Shown: positions 7,419 through 14,794 of the stretch, in pieces
How positions within the stretch are numbered: the stretch's first letter is position 1
Layout: each line of letters opens with the position of its first letter
Source of the DNA: a bacterium
GTDB taxonomy: Bacteria > Thermosulfidibacterota > Thermosulfidibacteria > Thermosulfidibacterales > Thermosulfidibacteraceae
NCBI GenBank assembly: GCA_027022065.1
Contig: JALVZS010000222.1
Coordinates: forward strand, 1-18,713
DNA length: 18,713 bases
Direction of reading: 5' to 3'
Program-made: the position numbers and the translations under genes
Notes under the pieces: model-generated
The model's database searches: none
The model's input: the letters and a program-made list of their open reading frames with translations, nothing else
Told to the model about the DNA's origin: nothing

Positions 7419-8767
7419 CTCTTCCTCCGAGCCTCTATTAGTATGGCCTCCCCATTGGAGGGTCTTAGATCCTCCCTCTGGCGGTATCCCACTATCCATA
7501 GAATTTCCCCTTTGCTGTTCACAAGAAGGGGTGTTCTTTTCCTTTCACTTCTGGGCACCTTGGCGTCTACAAAGAAGTCCTGCAGCTTTTTTCTCCCCAC
7601 CCCTGGGATGAGGAGCCTGTCTCCGGGTTTTCTATATCTGAGCACGAGGGGAAAGCCCACCTTCTCGGCATCAAAAAGGGCACACCACCTGCCACCGCTT
7701 ATTAGGCTGGTAAAACTCCCCTTTTTGACGGTGAAGATGTAGTCTCCAAATAGGTAGACCCCTGTTGATGGTATGAGAAGCTCTTTATCTTCAGGCTCCT
7801 TCCTTTTGGGACCTATGTAGAGATGATGATACTCCCTTACGGCCTCAATGCCTCCCGGAAGGTTCAATCTCTCGCTTCCCTCGCTTCTCTTCGCCATCTT
7901 AACCAGGCCCTCTACATGGGCTATGGAAAGTGCTCCTGACAAACCAGGGTAAAAGTATCTGTAAAGTAGTCTAAAGAAAAGATGCCTCCAGAGAACATCT
8001 TCAAGGTTTGTATTCTGTAAGTTTATATATAACACACCTTCCCTAAAGGAAAAGTCTAGCCTTCTTTCGACTTCATCCACAAGCCCTTCTATAAGCTTCC
8101 AGTCTTCTCTTAGGCTCTTCAAGATGCCTCCTGCCGTTTCCTCTATAGAGGGATTTCTCTCTTTTAGAACGGGGATAAGCCTGTGTCTTATCCAGTTTCT
8201 CAGAATGGTAATGTCCCTGTTGGTTTCGTCTTCCATGTAGTTTAGGTTGTTCTGCGCCAGATACTTTAACACCTCTTTCCTTGTTACTTCTAGAAGGGGT
8301 CTTATGTATAAGTCTCTCTTGGGAAGCATGCCCTTTAGGCCTTCAAGTCCCGCCCCCCTTATTATGCGGATGAACAGATTTTCCACATTATCGGAAAGGG
8401 TGTGTCCCAGTGCTATTTTGTTGAATCCTTTGTTTTTTGCAGTTTCCTCAAGAAAGCGGTATCTTGCCCTTCTTGCAGCATCTTCCAGGCCGAATCCTGC
8501 ATCTTTCGGCTTTCCCCTCCCGTAGAAGAGCTCAACGCCATAGGCACTGCACAAGTCTTCAACAAACTTCTGATCCCTCTCAGCTGTATCCCTTAGGCAG
8601 TGATTGTAGTGGGCGGCAGCTAGCTGGAAATTTAGCTCTTCCTTCAGTTTGAAAAGGATGTCCAGCAGGCATACAGAATCAGGTCCTCCAGATACGGCGG
8701 CTAAAACCTTGTCCCCTTCTTCAATGAGCTTGTGATCTTTAATAGTTCTTTTTACCTTCTCTATCAT
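7415..8767 (-). CDS. tilS: tRNA(Ile)-lysidine synthase
   Basis: TilS ligates lysine to C34 of the CAU anticodon of a minor tRNA(Ile), using ATP, which changes both its charging and its decoding from AUG to AUA. The 450-residue protein has the N-type ATP-pyrophosphatase loop SGGPDS at residues 26-31, HYNHCLR and ALGHTLSDNVE typical of the catalytic domain, a middle helical part, and a C-terminal domain with RYRKPGDRL and KKLQDFFVDAKVPRSER. ATG 8767 overlaps the stop of the upstream PfpI-like gene as ATGA. The gene is essential in most bacteria. The genome's heavy use of ATA for isoleucine in these genes fits a need for it. Confidence 0.96.
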   Translation of the reverse strand: MIEKVKRTIKDHKLIEEGDKVLAAVSGGPDSVCLLDILFKLKEELNFQLAAAHYNHCLRDTAERDQKFVEDLCSAYGVELFYGRGKPKDAGFGLEDAARRARYRFLEETAKNKGFNKIALGHTLSDNVENLFIRIIRGAGLEGLKGMLPKRDLYIRPLLEVTRKEVLKYLAQNNLNYMEDETNRDITILRNWIRHRLIPVLKERNPSIEETAGGILKSLREDWKLIEGLVDEVERRLDFSFREGVLYINLQNTNLEDVLWRHLFFRLLYRYFYPGLSGALSIAHVEGLVKMAKRSEGSERLNLPGGIEAVREYHHLYIGPKRKEPEDKELLIPSTGVYLFGDYIFTVKKGSFTSLISGGRWCALFDAEKVGFPLVLRYRKPGDRLLIPGVGRKKLQDFFVDAKVPRSERKRTPLLVNSKGEILWIVGYRQREDLRPSNGEAILIEARRKR

Positions 8768-9339
8768 CTATAGCCTAGGAGCCTGCAGATGGCCCTCCCA
8801 AACTCATCGGCGTAGTAGGGTCCTGCCGCTGTAACTATCCTTCCTGAAACCACCACCCCTTTGCCCGTGTATATGGCCCCGTATTTTGAAAGTCTCCATC
8901 CCACCCCGGGCCAGCAGGTGGCCTTCTTGCCCTTGAGGATTCCTGTCATGGCCAGGGTAACGGGGGACAGGCATATGGCCGCTACAATCTTTCCCTTCTC
9001 ATAGGCGCTTTTTATCATTCTTTGTATTAGGGGATCACTCCAGAAGATGGTGGCTCCTGAGCCTCCCACAAGCACAATGGCGCTGAACTCATCCCAGTTC
9101 ACATCGGTGTATTTCTTCTCCACCATATAGGTGCCGCCCAGCATTCCGTGGGCAATGCCGAGCCTCGTTGAAGCCACAACAACCTTTGCCCCGCAGCTTT
9201 CCAAAACACCTTTTGTTCTGAAAAGCTCCTCATCTCTGAAGTTCTCAGGAGCTATTATCATAAGCACCTTTTTCTGGGTTGAGGCATAGGCAGGAAGCCC
9301 TATGAGCAGGGCCATTAGGAGTGCCATCACCCTTTTCAT
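8764..9339 (-). CDS. Exported DJ-1/PfpI-family protein
   Basis: The 191-residue protein starts at ATG 9339, preceded by a strong AAGGAGGT. Residues 1-20 are a signal peptide: K-R, a hydrophobic stretch MALLMALLIGLP, then AYA-S as a likely cleavage site. The rest is a DJ-1/PfpI (class I glutamine amidotransferase-like) domain. It has PENFRDEE near 31-38, carrying the acidic residue that pairs with the nucleophile, VLVGGSGA (about 89-96), and the nucleophile elbow AAICLSP with C123. Family members include glyoxalases/deglycases, chaperones and peptidases; the exact activity cannot be read from sequence. Most relatives are cytosolic, so a periplasmic copy is less usual. The gene lies between a radical SAM gene and tilS, with overlap to the latter. 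Confidence 0.85.
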   Translation of the reverse strand: MKRVMALLMALLIGLPAYASTQKKVLMIIAPENFRDEELFRTKGVLESCGAKVVVASTRLGIAHGMLGGTYMVEKKYTDVNWDEFSAIVLVGGSGATIFWSDPLIQRMIKSAYEKGKIVAAICLSPVTLAMTGILKGKKATCWPGVGWRLSKYGAIYTGKGVVVSGRIVTAAGPYYADEFGRAICRLLGYR

Positions 9340-9358
9340 GTTAACACCTCCTTGCTTT

Positions 9359-10315
9359 TTATCTCTCTTTCGCGGTCGTAGAAGGGCATGCAGAGCCTCC
9401 TCTGGCTTTGAAGAAGCACTGGCTTTCAAAGTGAACTTCTTCCACGAGGTCGTCTTTTTTCAGGGCGTCTAGAAGCTTTGCCACCATTCTTATGTCTTGA
9501 CCCGTGAGTTTTGCGATGTCCGTTTCCCTTAATGGCCTTCTCTGGATTACTGCCAGCACCGCATCTTTCAGCCTTTCAAGCTCTAAAGTGGTTTCGTACT
9601 CGCCAAAACCTACAATTTTTGTGTTTCCGCCAAAGTAGCTTTTAACCTCCTTAAGGAACTGAATGTCCACAGGCTCCACCTTCTCCGCAGGGGGTCTGTC
9701 AACCGTGTTGAGATGCACGCCATCCGGCTCTATGAACTCTATGGCCTTTTTAAGCTCCTTTATCTCCTCTTCCTGATCGTTGTAGTCCTTAACAAAGAGA
9801 ACTTCTAGATCCATCCTAACCGACGGGTGTTCTCTTTTGAAGTCTTTAAGTGCCCTGATAATCTCTTTAATCTCTATCCCTTCAGCGGGCCTGTTTATTT
9901 TTAAAAAAGTCTCCTGTCTTGCTGCATCTAGGGATGGAAGTACCACCGTGCATAAAGAGGCCTCTTTTCTTACCTCAGGGTGCACGAGGAGGGATGAATT
10001 TGTAAGGAGGGCAAGGGGAAACTGGGTGTGTTCCCTTATCCACCTGGCCACTTTACCGAATCCAATATTTAGAGTAGGCTCTCCAAATCCAGAGAAGGTT
10101 ATGTAGTGAAGCTCAGGCGGGTTTTTTAGCAACTCTTCAAGCTCCTCTATTACTTCACTGCAGGGCACATATTCCGCCCTTTTTGTGGTGTGTATAGTGG
10201 TTCTTCCGCATTCGCAGTAGACACAGTCAAAGGAGCAAACCTTGTAAGGAACGAGATCAACTCCCAGCGAAAGCCCCAGTCTTCTTGAGGGAACGGGGCC
10301 GAAAAGATGCTTCAT
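9359..10315 (-). CDS. Radical SAM protein, COG0731 (wyosine-synthase-like) group, with C-terminal winged helix
   Basis: This 318-residue protein has the radical SAM iron-sulfur motif C27-x3-C31-x2-C34 (CSFDCVYC), preceded by FGPVPSRRLGLSLG. That opening is characteristic of the COG0731 group related to archaeal TYW1-like enzymes. Segments such as TFSGFGEPTLN fit the SAM-binding GGE-type motif, here as G-F-G-E. Residues from about 245 to 300 look like a winged-helix domain (RPLRETDIAKLTGQD followed by a recognition-like helix). Bacterial members of this group have no firm substrate, so a tRNA-modifying role is only suggested. The start ATG 10315 overlaps the upstream oxidoreductase stop (ATGA). 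Family assignment is firm; function is unknown. Confidence 0.85.
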   Translation of the reverse strand: MKHLFGPVPSRRLGLSLGVDLVPYKVCSFDCVYCECGRTTIHTTKRAEYVPCSEVIEELEELLKNPPELHYITFSGFGEPTLNIGFGKVARWIREHTQFPLALLTNSSLLVHPEVRKEASLCTVVLPSLDAARQETFLKINRPAEGIEIKEIIRALKDFKREHPSVRMDLEVLFVKDYNDQEEEIKELKKAIEFIEPDGVHLNTVDRPPAEKVEPVDIQFLKEVKSYFGGNTKIVGFGEYETTLELERLKDAVLAVIQRRPLRETDIAKLTGQDIRMVAKLLDALKKDDLVEEVHFESQCFFKARGGSACPSTTAKER

Positions 10316-11382
10316 GCCTCATACTCCCTTTTCAGTTGTTCAAATACTTCCTTTACGGAGTATATTCCGTCAACCTCGTAAACCCTTGCTCCGCAGAAGA
10401 ATAGGCCGTTTTCCGTATCTCCTCTTTTTGCTCTTATGAGTGCCTCGGCTATGCAGTAGGGAACCTTTTTGGGATTGCAGGGTTTAAGGCAGTTGTAGGG
10501 GCACCTTACGGGAACAGTTTCTCCTTTCAGCATCCTTTCAACAAATGAGGTTCTGAGGGCCCTTGCGGGCATGCCTACGGGACTTTTTATGATGAGCACA
10601 TCCTCCTTTTTGGCTTTTACATACATCTCTTTAAAAGCCACATCTGCATCGCACTCGTGGGTGGCCACAAAGCGCGTTGCCATCTGCACCCCAGCGGCTC
10701 CCATCTCTATGGCCCTTCTCACCTCCCAGCCCCTGTATATGCCCCCTGCTACAATCACGGGTATTTTGTAGCCCGTTTTTATTCTCCACTTGTCTGTGAG
10801 ATGAATAAGCTCCTCCAGTATGGAGAAGACATCAGGCACCTTTTCCTCAACAAGCTCCTCCTCGGAAAAACCCAGATGCCCTCCTGCAAGAGGACCCTCC
10901 AGAACGAATGCGTCGGGAAGTCTTTTGTGCCTCTTCCACCACCTTTTGAGTATCACCTCTGCCGCCTTTGCAGAAGAGACTATGGGGATAAGGAGTACAT
11001 CCTTTCCCTCCGCCACCTGTGGAAGGGTTAGGGGAAGGCCCGCACCGGATATGATAGCATCTGCCCCTGCATCTATCGCCGCCTTAACCTTTTCCTCGTA
11101 GTTGGTTACAGCCACCATTATGTTAACGCCTATGGGTTTGCCTGGAGCCATCTCCTTTGCCAGCCTTATCTCTTCCTTGAGGACCTCTTCATCTGCTCTT
11201 CTAAGGTCCTTTACCGTTTCTATGCGCTCAAGGCCTATGGCTGCGGCGGCTATTACTCCAAGTCCACCTGCATTGCTCACAGCAGAGGCCAATCTGTGCA
11301 GAGATATACCTACTCCCATGCCGCCCTGAATTATAGGAATGGGAAGCTCCATCTCCTTTATCACAAGAGGAGGCCACGGCAT
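10312..11382 (-). CDS. Nitronate monooxygenase/FabK-family FMN oxidoreductase with a four-Cys cluster
   Basis: This is a 356-residue TIM-barrel flavoprotein of the 2-nitropropane dioxygenase family. It has IIQGGMGVGIS near residues 17-27, AGGHLG with H169 (the catalytic-type His of the family), VAGGI (211-215) and GVQMATRF (231-238) for FMN phosphate. Near the C-terminus C294, C298, C302 and C310 form C-x3-C-x3-C-x7-C, a cluster seen in many anaerobe members and possibly a metal or Fe-S site (inference). Substrates of this subgroup are unknown; they could be nitronates, enoyl thioesters or others. I chose ATG 11382, preceded by a G-rich ribosome site (GGGGGAAGGG); it overlaps the DUF89 gene by 22 bases. 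A longer frame to 11451 has no support. Confidence 0.87.
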   Translation of the reverse strand: MPWPPLVIKEMELPIPIIQGGMGVGISLHRLASAVSNAGGLGVIAAAAIGLERIETVKDLRRADEEVLKEEIRLAKEMAPGKPIGVNIMVAVTNYEEKVKAAIDAGADAIISGAGLPLTLPQVAEGKDVLLIPIVSSAKAAEVILKRWWKRHKRLPDAFVLEGPLAGGHLGFSEEELVEEKVPDVFSILEELIHLTDKWRIKTGYKIPVIVAGGIYRGWEVRRAIEMGAAGVQMATRFVATHECDADVAFKEMYVKAKKEDVLIIKSPVGMPARALRTSFVERMLKGETVPVRCPYNCLKPCNPKKVPYCIAEALIRAKRGDTENGLFFCGARVYEVDGIYSVKEVFEQLKREYEA

Positions 11383-12233
11383 TCCCTTCCCCCTTTCAGT
11401 ATAACAATATTGCCCATCTCTGTGCCAATCTTTCTTGCCACCACGGGGCACTTGACCCTGAGCAGGAAGTAAACCCTTCTCGGAATATCCTCTAGTGTTT
11501 CATAGTTCCCTTGGCCTTTACTTATTACCACGTGTGCGTCTCTGAAAAGATGTTTAAACCTTTCTGTTGCCTTTTCAATAACAATGCCTGGGGCGTCTGA
11601 TCCGCTTTCAATTATCTCTGCCACCTTATCAATGCCCGCTTCAATCGCCTCCTTTTTTGTGACGTCGTTTATTATGGGAGCGCTCCTTACTGCAAAGTAG
11701 AGCCTTTTCCCCATCTCTTTGAGTTTCTCCAAGAGGATCCTGTCAAAGACCACCTCCCCTGCGTTGTCTCCAATGTACAGCACCGTTTTTGCCCTTTCAA
11801 TTTCCTCCTTGAGCTGTGGATAGTGGTTTATCCCTATGGGGATTTCGTGAAAGCTGGAGATGTCCTCAAGCTTGAACTCCTGGCAGGCTCCGAAGTCTAT
11901 GATGTTTCCAATTATGGCTATTCTGACCGCTTCAAACAGGGGGTCATCGGCCTCCTCCACCATCTTTTTCAGTTGGGGATAAAGGGAAAGGGCCATGCTG
12001 TTGGACTCCTCCTTTTTCTCCTTGTACGGATCCTCCACGCCAAGGATTTCTGAGATTATGTTGTAAACATCCCTTGAGAGGTAGGGAGGCGGAACGTCGT
12101 TTCTTGCCTCTGCAAGGAAGGCCATTACCCTTTTTAAAAGCTCTTTTCTTTTATCCTCATCGGCCCCCACCACACTGCATACGCTTAAAACCTGCCTGAG
12201 AAAACAGGGGTAGCATCCGGAGTGTATCTGCAT
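11361..12233 (-). CDS. DUF89 family protein (metal-dependent damage-control phosphatase/ARMT1-like)
   Basis: DUF89 proteins are metal-dependent phosphatases that act on damaged or surplus phosphometabolites (damage-control role, established for plant, yeast and some archaeal members). This 290-residue protein has the prokaryotic-type N-terminal cysteines C7 and C10 (GCYPC), GNIIDFG (109-115), GDNAGE (155-160, D156 and N157), PIINDVT with D190, and SKGQGNYE (238-245), together forming the expected metal and phosphate site. ATG 12233 lies 10 bases after AAGGAGG; a TTG at 12242 sits too close to that site. The first 77 bases also encode the tail of the upstream radical SAM protein in another frame. 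Confidence 0.88.
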   Translation of the reverse strand: MQIHSGCYPCFLRQVLSVCSVVGADEDKRKELLKRVMAFLAEARNDVPPPYLSRDVYNIISEILGVEDPYKEKKEESNSMALSLYPQLKKMVEEADDPLFEAVRIAIIGNIIDFGACQEFKLEDISSFHEIPIGINHYPQLKEEIERAKTVLYIGDNAGEVVFDRILLEKLKEMGKRLYFAVRSAPIINDVTKKEAIEAGIDKVAEIIESGSDAPGIVIEKATERFKHLFRDAHVVISKGQGNYETLEDIPRRVYFLLRVKCPVVARKIGTEMGNIVILKGGRECRGLLL

Positions 12234-13284
12234 CCTCCACAATCCTCCTTCCGTTGAAGGTTAGAAATCTGCAACTTTTATTAAAACAGAAAAGGACTTT
12301 CTTCAAACCCTCTACAGAGAGCTCGCCTTTTCTTCTTAACCTGAGGATCTTTCTTGCGGTTTTAGGGCCTATACCGGGAACCCTGATGAGCTCCTCAAAG
12401 GAGGCCCTCTTCACCTCCACGGGAAACATCTCTGGATGCCTTTCAGCCCACCAAAGCTTTAAGTCCCCTTCGGGAAGCCTCTTTCCTTCAAGGAGCTCCT
12501 CTGGTGAGAAGCCGTATTTTTGGATGAGCATGGACGCCTGATAGAGGCTGTGCTCTCTGGCCTTCCTTCCAGGAGGGGTGTTCTCCATGGGAGTTTCCTT
12601 TATGGGGATAAAGGCCTTAAAGTAGATCCTTTTAACCCCCACTTTAAAAAGCCTTTTCATGAGCCTCAGATAGCTTTCGTCTTCCTCTTCTCCGTAGTCC
12701 ACCACAAACTGGGTGGTTCCTCCAAACTTGGAAAGCACTTTAAGGTGGTATGCTAGGGCCTTTTCCCTGCTTAGTATCCTTAAAGCCCTTTCCGACGGGG
12801 CCTCCAGATTGCAGGATAGCCTGTTTGCATACCTTGCGTAAAAGCTTACGGCATCAAGAGGCACACCGGGAAGCACCTTCAGGTGTATGTAACCCTTGAA
12901 CCCCCTTTTCCTTAACAGCCTTGCCACCTCTCCCATCTTTATGAATGTTTCGGTGGAGCTTTCCCCCGTGCCCGATGAGAGAAACAGCCCTTTTATGAGG
13001 CCCTTCTGGTAGAGCTGTTCAGTAATCCTTACAAGCTCCTCCACCTCAAAGGAGAGCCTGTGCTCTCTGTCCCTGTCCCTTCTGTTGGCGCAGTAGTTGC
13101 AGTTTTTATAGCAGATGTTGGTGAAGAGCACCTTTAGTATGGGAATGCGTCCCTTTGGGGTAGCTGCATGGTATATGCCGGGTATTACCGCATTGGATTC
13201 GTGGTCTTCCCACAGGGAACAGACGTCAAAGCGGGAGTGAACGCCCAATATCGTAAGCTTTGCATAGGTGTCAAAGCCTCGCAA
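12157..13284 (-). CDS. Radical SAM protein with C-terminal helix-hairpin-helix (putative DNA modification/repair group)
   Basis: The protein carries the radical SAM cluster motif C-x3-C-x2-C (CYKNCNYC; C58, C62, C65 from the chosen start). It is preceded by a K-L-x-I-L-G segment and IPGIYHAATPKGR, as in the family annotated as putative DNA modification/repair radical SAM protein. Near residues 310-330 lies a helix-hairpin-helix, VPGIGPKTARKIL, which suggests DNA or RNA binding. The real substrate is not known. The start is uncertain: I used TTG 13284, which overlaps hisH by 14 bases and leaves the normal short N-terminus, but no clear ribosome site precedes it. The frame is open to 13344. After the HhH the protein runs on into the DUF89 gene, giving about 20 residues that look non-homologous. 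Confidence 0.8.
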   Translation of the reverse strand: MRGFDTYAKLTILGVHSRFDVCSLWEDHESNAVIPGIYHAATPKGRIPILKVLFTNICYKNCNYCANRRDRDREHRLSFEVEELVRITEQLYQKGLIKGLFLSSGTGESSTETFIKMGEVARLLRKRGFKGYIHLKVLPGVPLDAVSFYARYANRLSCNLEAPSERALRILSREKALAYHLKVLSKFGGTTQFVVDYGEEEDESYLRLMKRLFKVGVKRIYFKAFIPIKETPMENTPPGRKAREHSLYQASMLIQKYGFSPEELLEGKRLPEGDLKLWWAERHPEMFPVEVKRASFEELIRVPGIGPKTARKILRLRRKGELSVEGLKKVLFCFNKSCRFLTFNGRRIVEDADTLRMLPLFSQAGFKRMQCGGGR

Positions 13285-13867
13285 AATTCTCAAGGAGCCT
13301 AAGCCCCAGCTTTTGGCTCTTTTCGGGATGAAACTGGGTGGCAAAAATGTTGTCCTTGTTTATCATGGAGGTAAAGGTGACGCCGTACTCTGTGGTTGTG
13401 GAAGTTACATCCTCATCGGGCACCACGTAGTAGGAGTGCACGAAGTAGAAGAAGTCTCCGCTTTTTATGCCCTCAAGCAGTGGATTTTCCCTGACTATCT
13501 CCACCTGATTCCATCCTATATGGGGTATCTTCAAGCCCTTAGGAAAACGCACCACCCTCCCCTTCACAAGATCCATTCCTTTAACGGGGCCAAACTCTTC
13601 ACTTTCGGTAAAGAGAAGCTGAAGGCCCAGACATATCCCCAAAAAGGGCTTTCCAGATCTTATGAACTCCACCACGGCTTCATCAAGGTGTCTGCTTTTT
13701 AGGTTTTCCATGCAGTCTCCAAAGGCCCCAACCCCTGGGAGCACCACTTTATCCGCCTTGACGACAATGTCTGGATCATCCGTGACAATAGCTTTATGGC
13801 CCAGATACTCAAAGGCCTTCTGAACGCTTCTCAGGTTTCCCCTTCCGTAGTCCACAACGGCTATCAT
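13271..13867 (-). CDS. hisH: Imidazole glycerol phosphate synthase, glutaminase subunit
   Basis: HisH hydrolyses glutamine and channels ammonia to HisF, forming imidazole glycerol phosphate and AICAR in histidine synthesis. The 198-residue protein has the class I amidotransferase triad: C79 in FLGICLGLQLLF, and H180 and E182 in FHPEKS. It opens with VVDYGRGNLRSV, typical of the family, and also has the LPGVGAFG oxyanion-strand segment. ATG 13867 overlaps the hisB stop as ATGA. hisF is not in the window. Confidence 0.97.
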   Translation of the reverse strand: MIAVVDYGRGNLRSVQKAFEYLGHKAIVTDDPDIVVKADKVVLPGVGAFGDCMENLKSRHLDEAVVEFIRSGKPFLGICLGLQLLFTESEEFGPVKGMDLVKGRVVRFPKGLKIPHIGWNQVEIVRENPLLEGIKSGDFFYFVHSYYVVPDEDVTSTTTEYGVTFTSMINKDNIFATQFHPEKSQKLGLRLLENFARL

Positions 13868-14442
13868 AGGACACCCTTTGTGCTTGGTATCCCTTCCCCC
13901 GATACGGCAATAGCCTCTTTCAGCGCCCTTGCAACGGCCTTGAAGATGGCCTCAACCGTGTGATGCGCGTTCTTTCCAGAAAGCACCCTTACGTGAAGGG
14001 TTATGCCTGCCTCTCTGGCAAACGCGATGAAGAACTCCTCCACAAGCTCCGTGGGAAATGTTCCCACTGTTTCTGATGGGATTTTGCCTTCCATGAAGAA
14101 GGCTCCTCTTCCGGAGATGTCCAGAGCGCAAAGCACCAGTGCTTCGTCCATGGGCACAACCGCACTTCCAAAGCGGTTTATCCCCATTTTGTCACCAAGG
14201 GCCTCTTTAAGGGCCATGCCCAAAACGATCCCTGTGTCCTCCACGCTGTGGTGAAGGTCCACGTGCACATCGCCCTTTATGTTAACATCCATTGATATTC
14301 CGCTGTGCTTGGCAAGACTTTCAAGCATATGCTGGAAGAAGCCGTTGGGAACGGTGCCGGAGAAGGAGCCCTTCCCGTCTATGGCTATCTCAATGGATAT
14401 GTTTGTCTCTTTCGTTTTCCTCTTAACGCTGGCTCTTTTCAT
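13864..14442 (-). CDS. hisB: Imidazoleglycerol-phosphate dehydratase
   Basis: HisB dehydrates imidazole glycerol phosphate to imidazole acetol phosphate using manganese; HisC (also in this window, on the other strand) acts on the product. The 192-residue protein is the single-function form, without the histidinol phosphatase domain of enteric HisB. It has the two metal-binding motifs DLHHSVEDT and AHHTVEA, plus QHMLESLAKHSG. ATG 14442 overlaps the upstream phasin-like gene by 20 bases; its ribosome site (GGAAAAG) is weak, which suggests translational coupling. Confidence 0.97.
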   Translation of the reverse strand: MKRASVKRKTKETNISIEIAIDGKGSFSGTVPNGFFQHMLESLAKHSGISMDVNIKGDVHVDLHHSVEDTGIVLGMALKEALGDKMGINRFGSAVVPMDEALVLCALDISGRGAFFMEGKIPSETVGTFPTELVEEFFIAFAREAGITLHVRVLSGKNAHHTVEAIFKAVARALKEAIAVSGEGIPSTKGVL

Positions 14443-14728
14443 TCTTTTCCAGCATCTCCTTGAGGCTCTTTATCTCGCTCTTCAGCTCCTTTATTTCCGA
14501 ATAGGTTGGAATGTCCAGCTTCTTCAAAAGCCTTTTTGCAGCTTTGTTGAGGGTGCTTTCCATCTTGGCGATGCTTTCCTTTTTCTTCAACTGCTGGGCA
14601 AGTTCTTTCTGTTTTTTCTCTCCCTTTTGCTCTAACTCGCCGAGCACTTTAGAGATCTTCTCCTCCGCAAGGGCAATGGCACCCAAGGAGCACAATATAC
14701 TTTTCTCAATAAAACCCCTCTCCTCCAT
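14423..14728 (-). CDS. Small phasin/PhaF-like coiled-coil protein
   Basis: This 101-residue protein is Lys/Glu-rich. Its first 25 residues are mildly hydrophobic and helical (SILCSLGAIALAEEKI), followed by an amphipathic Lys/Glu-rich region and a motif L-D-I-P-T-Y-S-E-I-K-E-L (about 71-82). That motif leads into a heptad-like coiled coil up to the C-terminus. The I-P-T-x-x-E-I-x-x-L pattern is found in PhaF/PhaI-type phasin-related proteins, which coat polyhydroxyalkanoate granules or act as oligomeric scaffolds. No PHA synthase is visible nearby, so the family link is tentative. AGAGGT precedes ATG 14728. It is the first gene of the ten-gene - strand run and hisB starts inside its end. Confidence 0.7.
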   Translation of the reverse strand: MEERGFIEKSILCSLGAIALAEEKISKVLGELEQKGEKKQKELAQQLKKKESIAKMESTLNKAAKRLLKKLDIPTYSEIKELKSEIKSLKEMLEKNEKSQR

Positions 14729-14739
14729 GGCCTAACCTC

Positions 14740-14768
14740 TTTACTTGCTTTCTCCTTTTACTTAGAAT
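14740..14768 (+). promoter_or_regulatory. Possible promoter giving a leaderless transcript of the glycosyltransferase gene
   Basis: TTTACT (14740-14745), a 17-base spacer and TAGAAT (14763-14768) resemble sigma-70 boxes. The expected transcription start, about 7 bases after the -10 box, falls on the ATG at 14775. No Shine-Dalgarno sequence precedes that ATG. The -10 box overlaps the putative opposite-strand -10 box. Confidence 0.35.
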
Positions 14769-14794
14769 TTACACATGCTCAACGGGAATTACAA
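14766..14794 (-). promoter_or_regulatory. Possible promoter for the - strand ten-gene operon
   Basis: On the - strand TTGTAA (14794-14789), a 17-base spacer and TAAATT (14771-14766) match the sigma-70 consensus at 4 of 6 positions each. They are placed 38 bases before the phasin-like start. The -35 box would lie within the first codons of the divergent glycosyltransferase gene. By-eye match only. Confidence 0.3.

Noticed and set aside
7237-7611. 124-residue + strand open frame opposite hpt/tilS
   Set aside because: It is Ser/Pro/Leu-rich, as expected for the complement of Lys/Glu-rich genes; no start signal.
11383-11451. Longer N-terminus for the nitronate-monooxygenase-family protein
   Set aside because: The extra 23 residues are not family-like and would overlap the DUF89 gene by about 90 bases; ATG 11382 has a plausible ribosome site.
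11525-11535. Partial parS-like core (CCACGTGT)
   Set aside because: Only the central bases match; the flanks do not form the palindrome. The same holds for a TCCACGTGCA near 14256-14265.
13268-13702. 144-residue + strand open frame opposite hisH
   Set aside because: It is antisense to a complete hisH with an intact catalytic triad, and its composition is that of a shadow frame.
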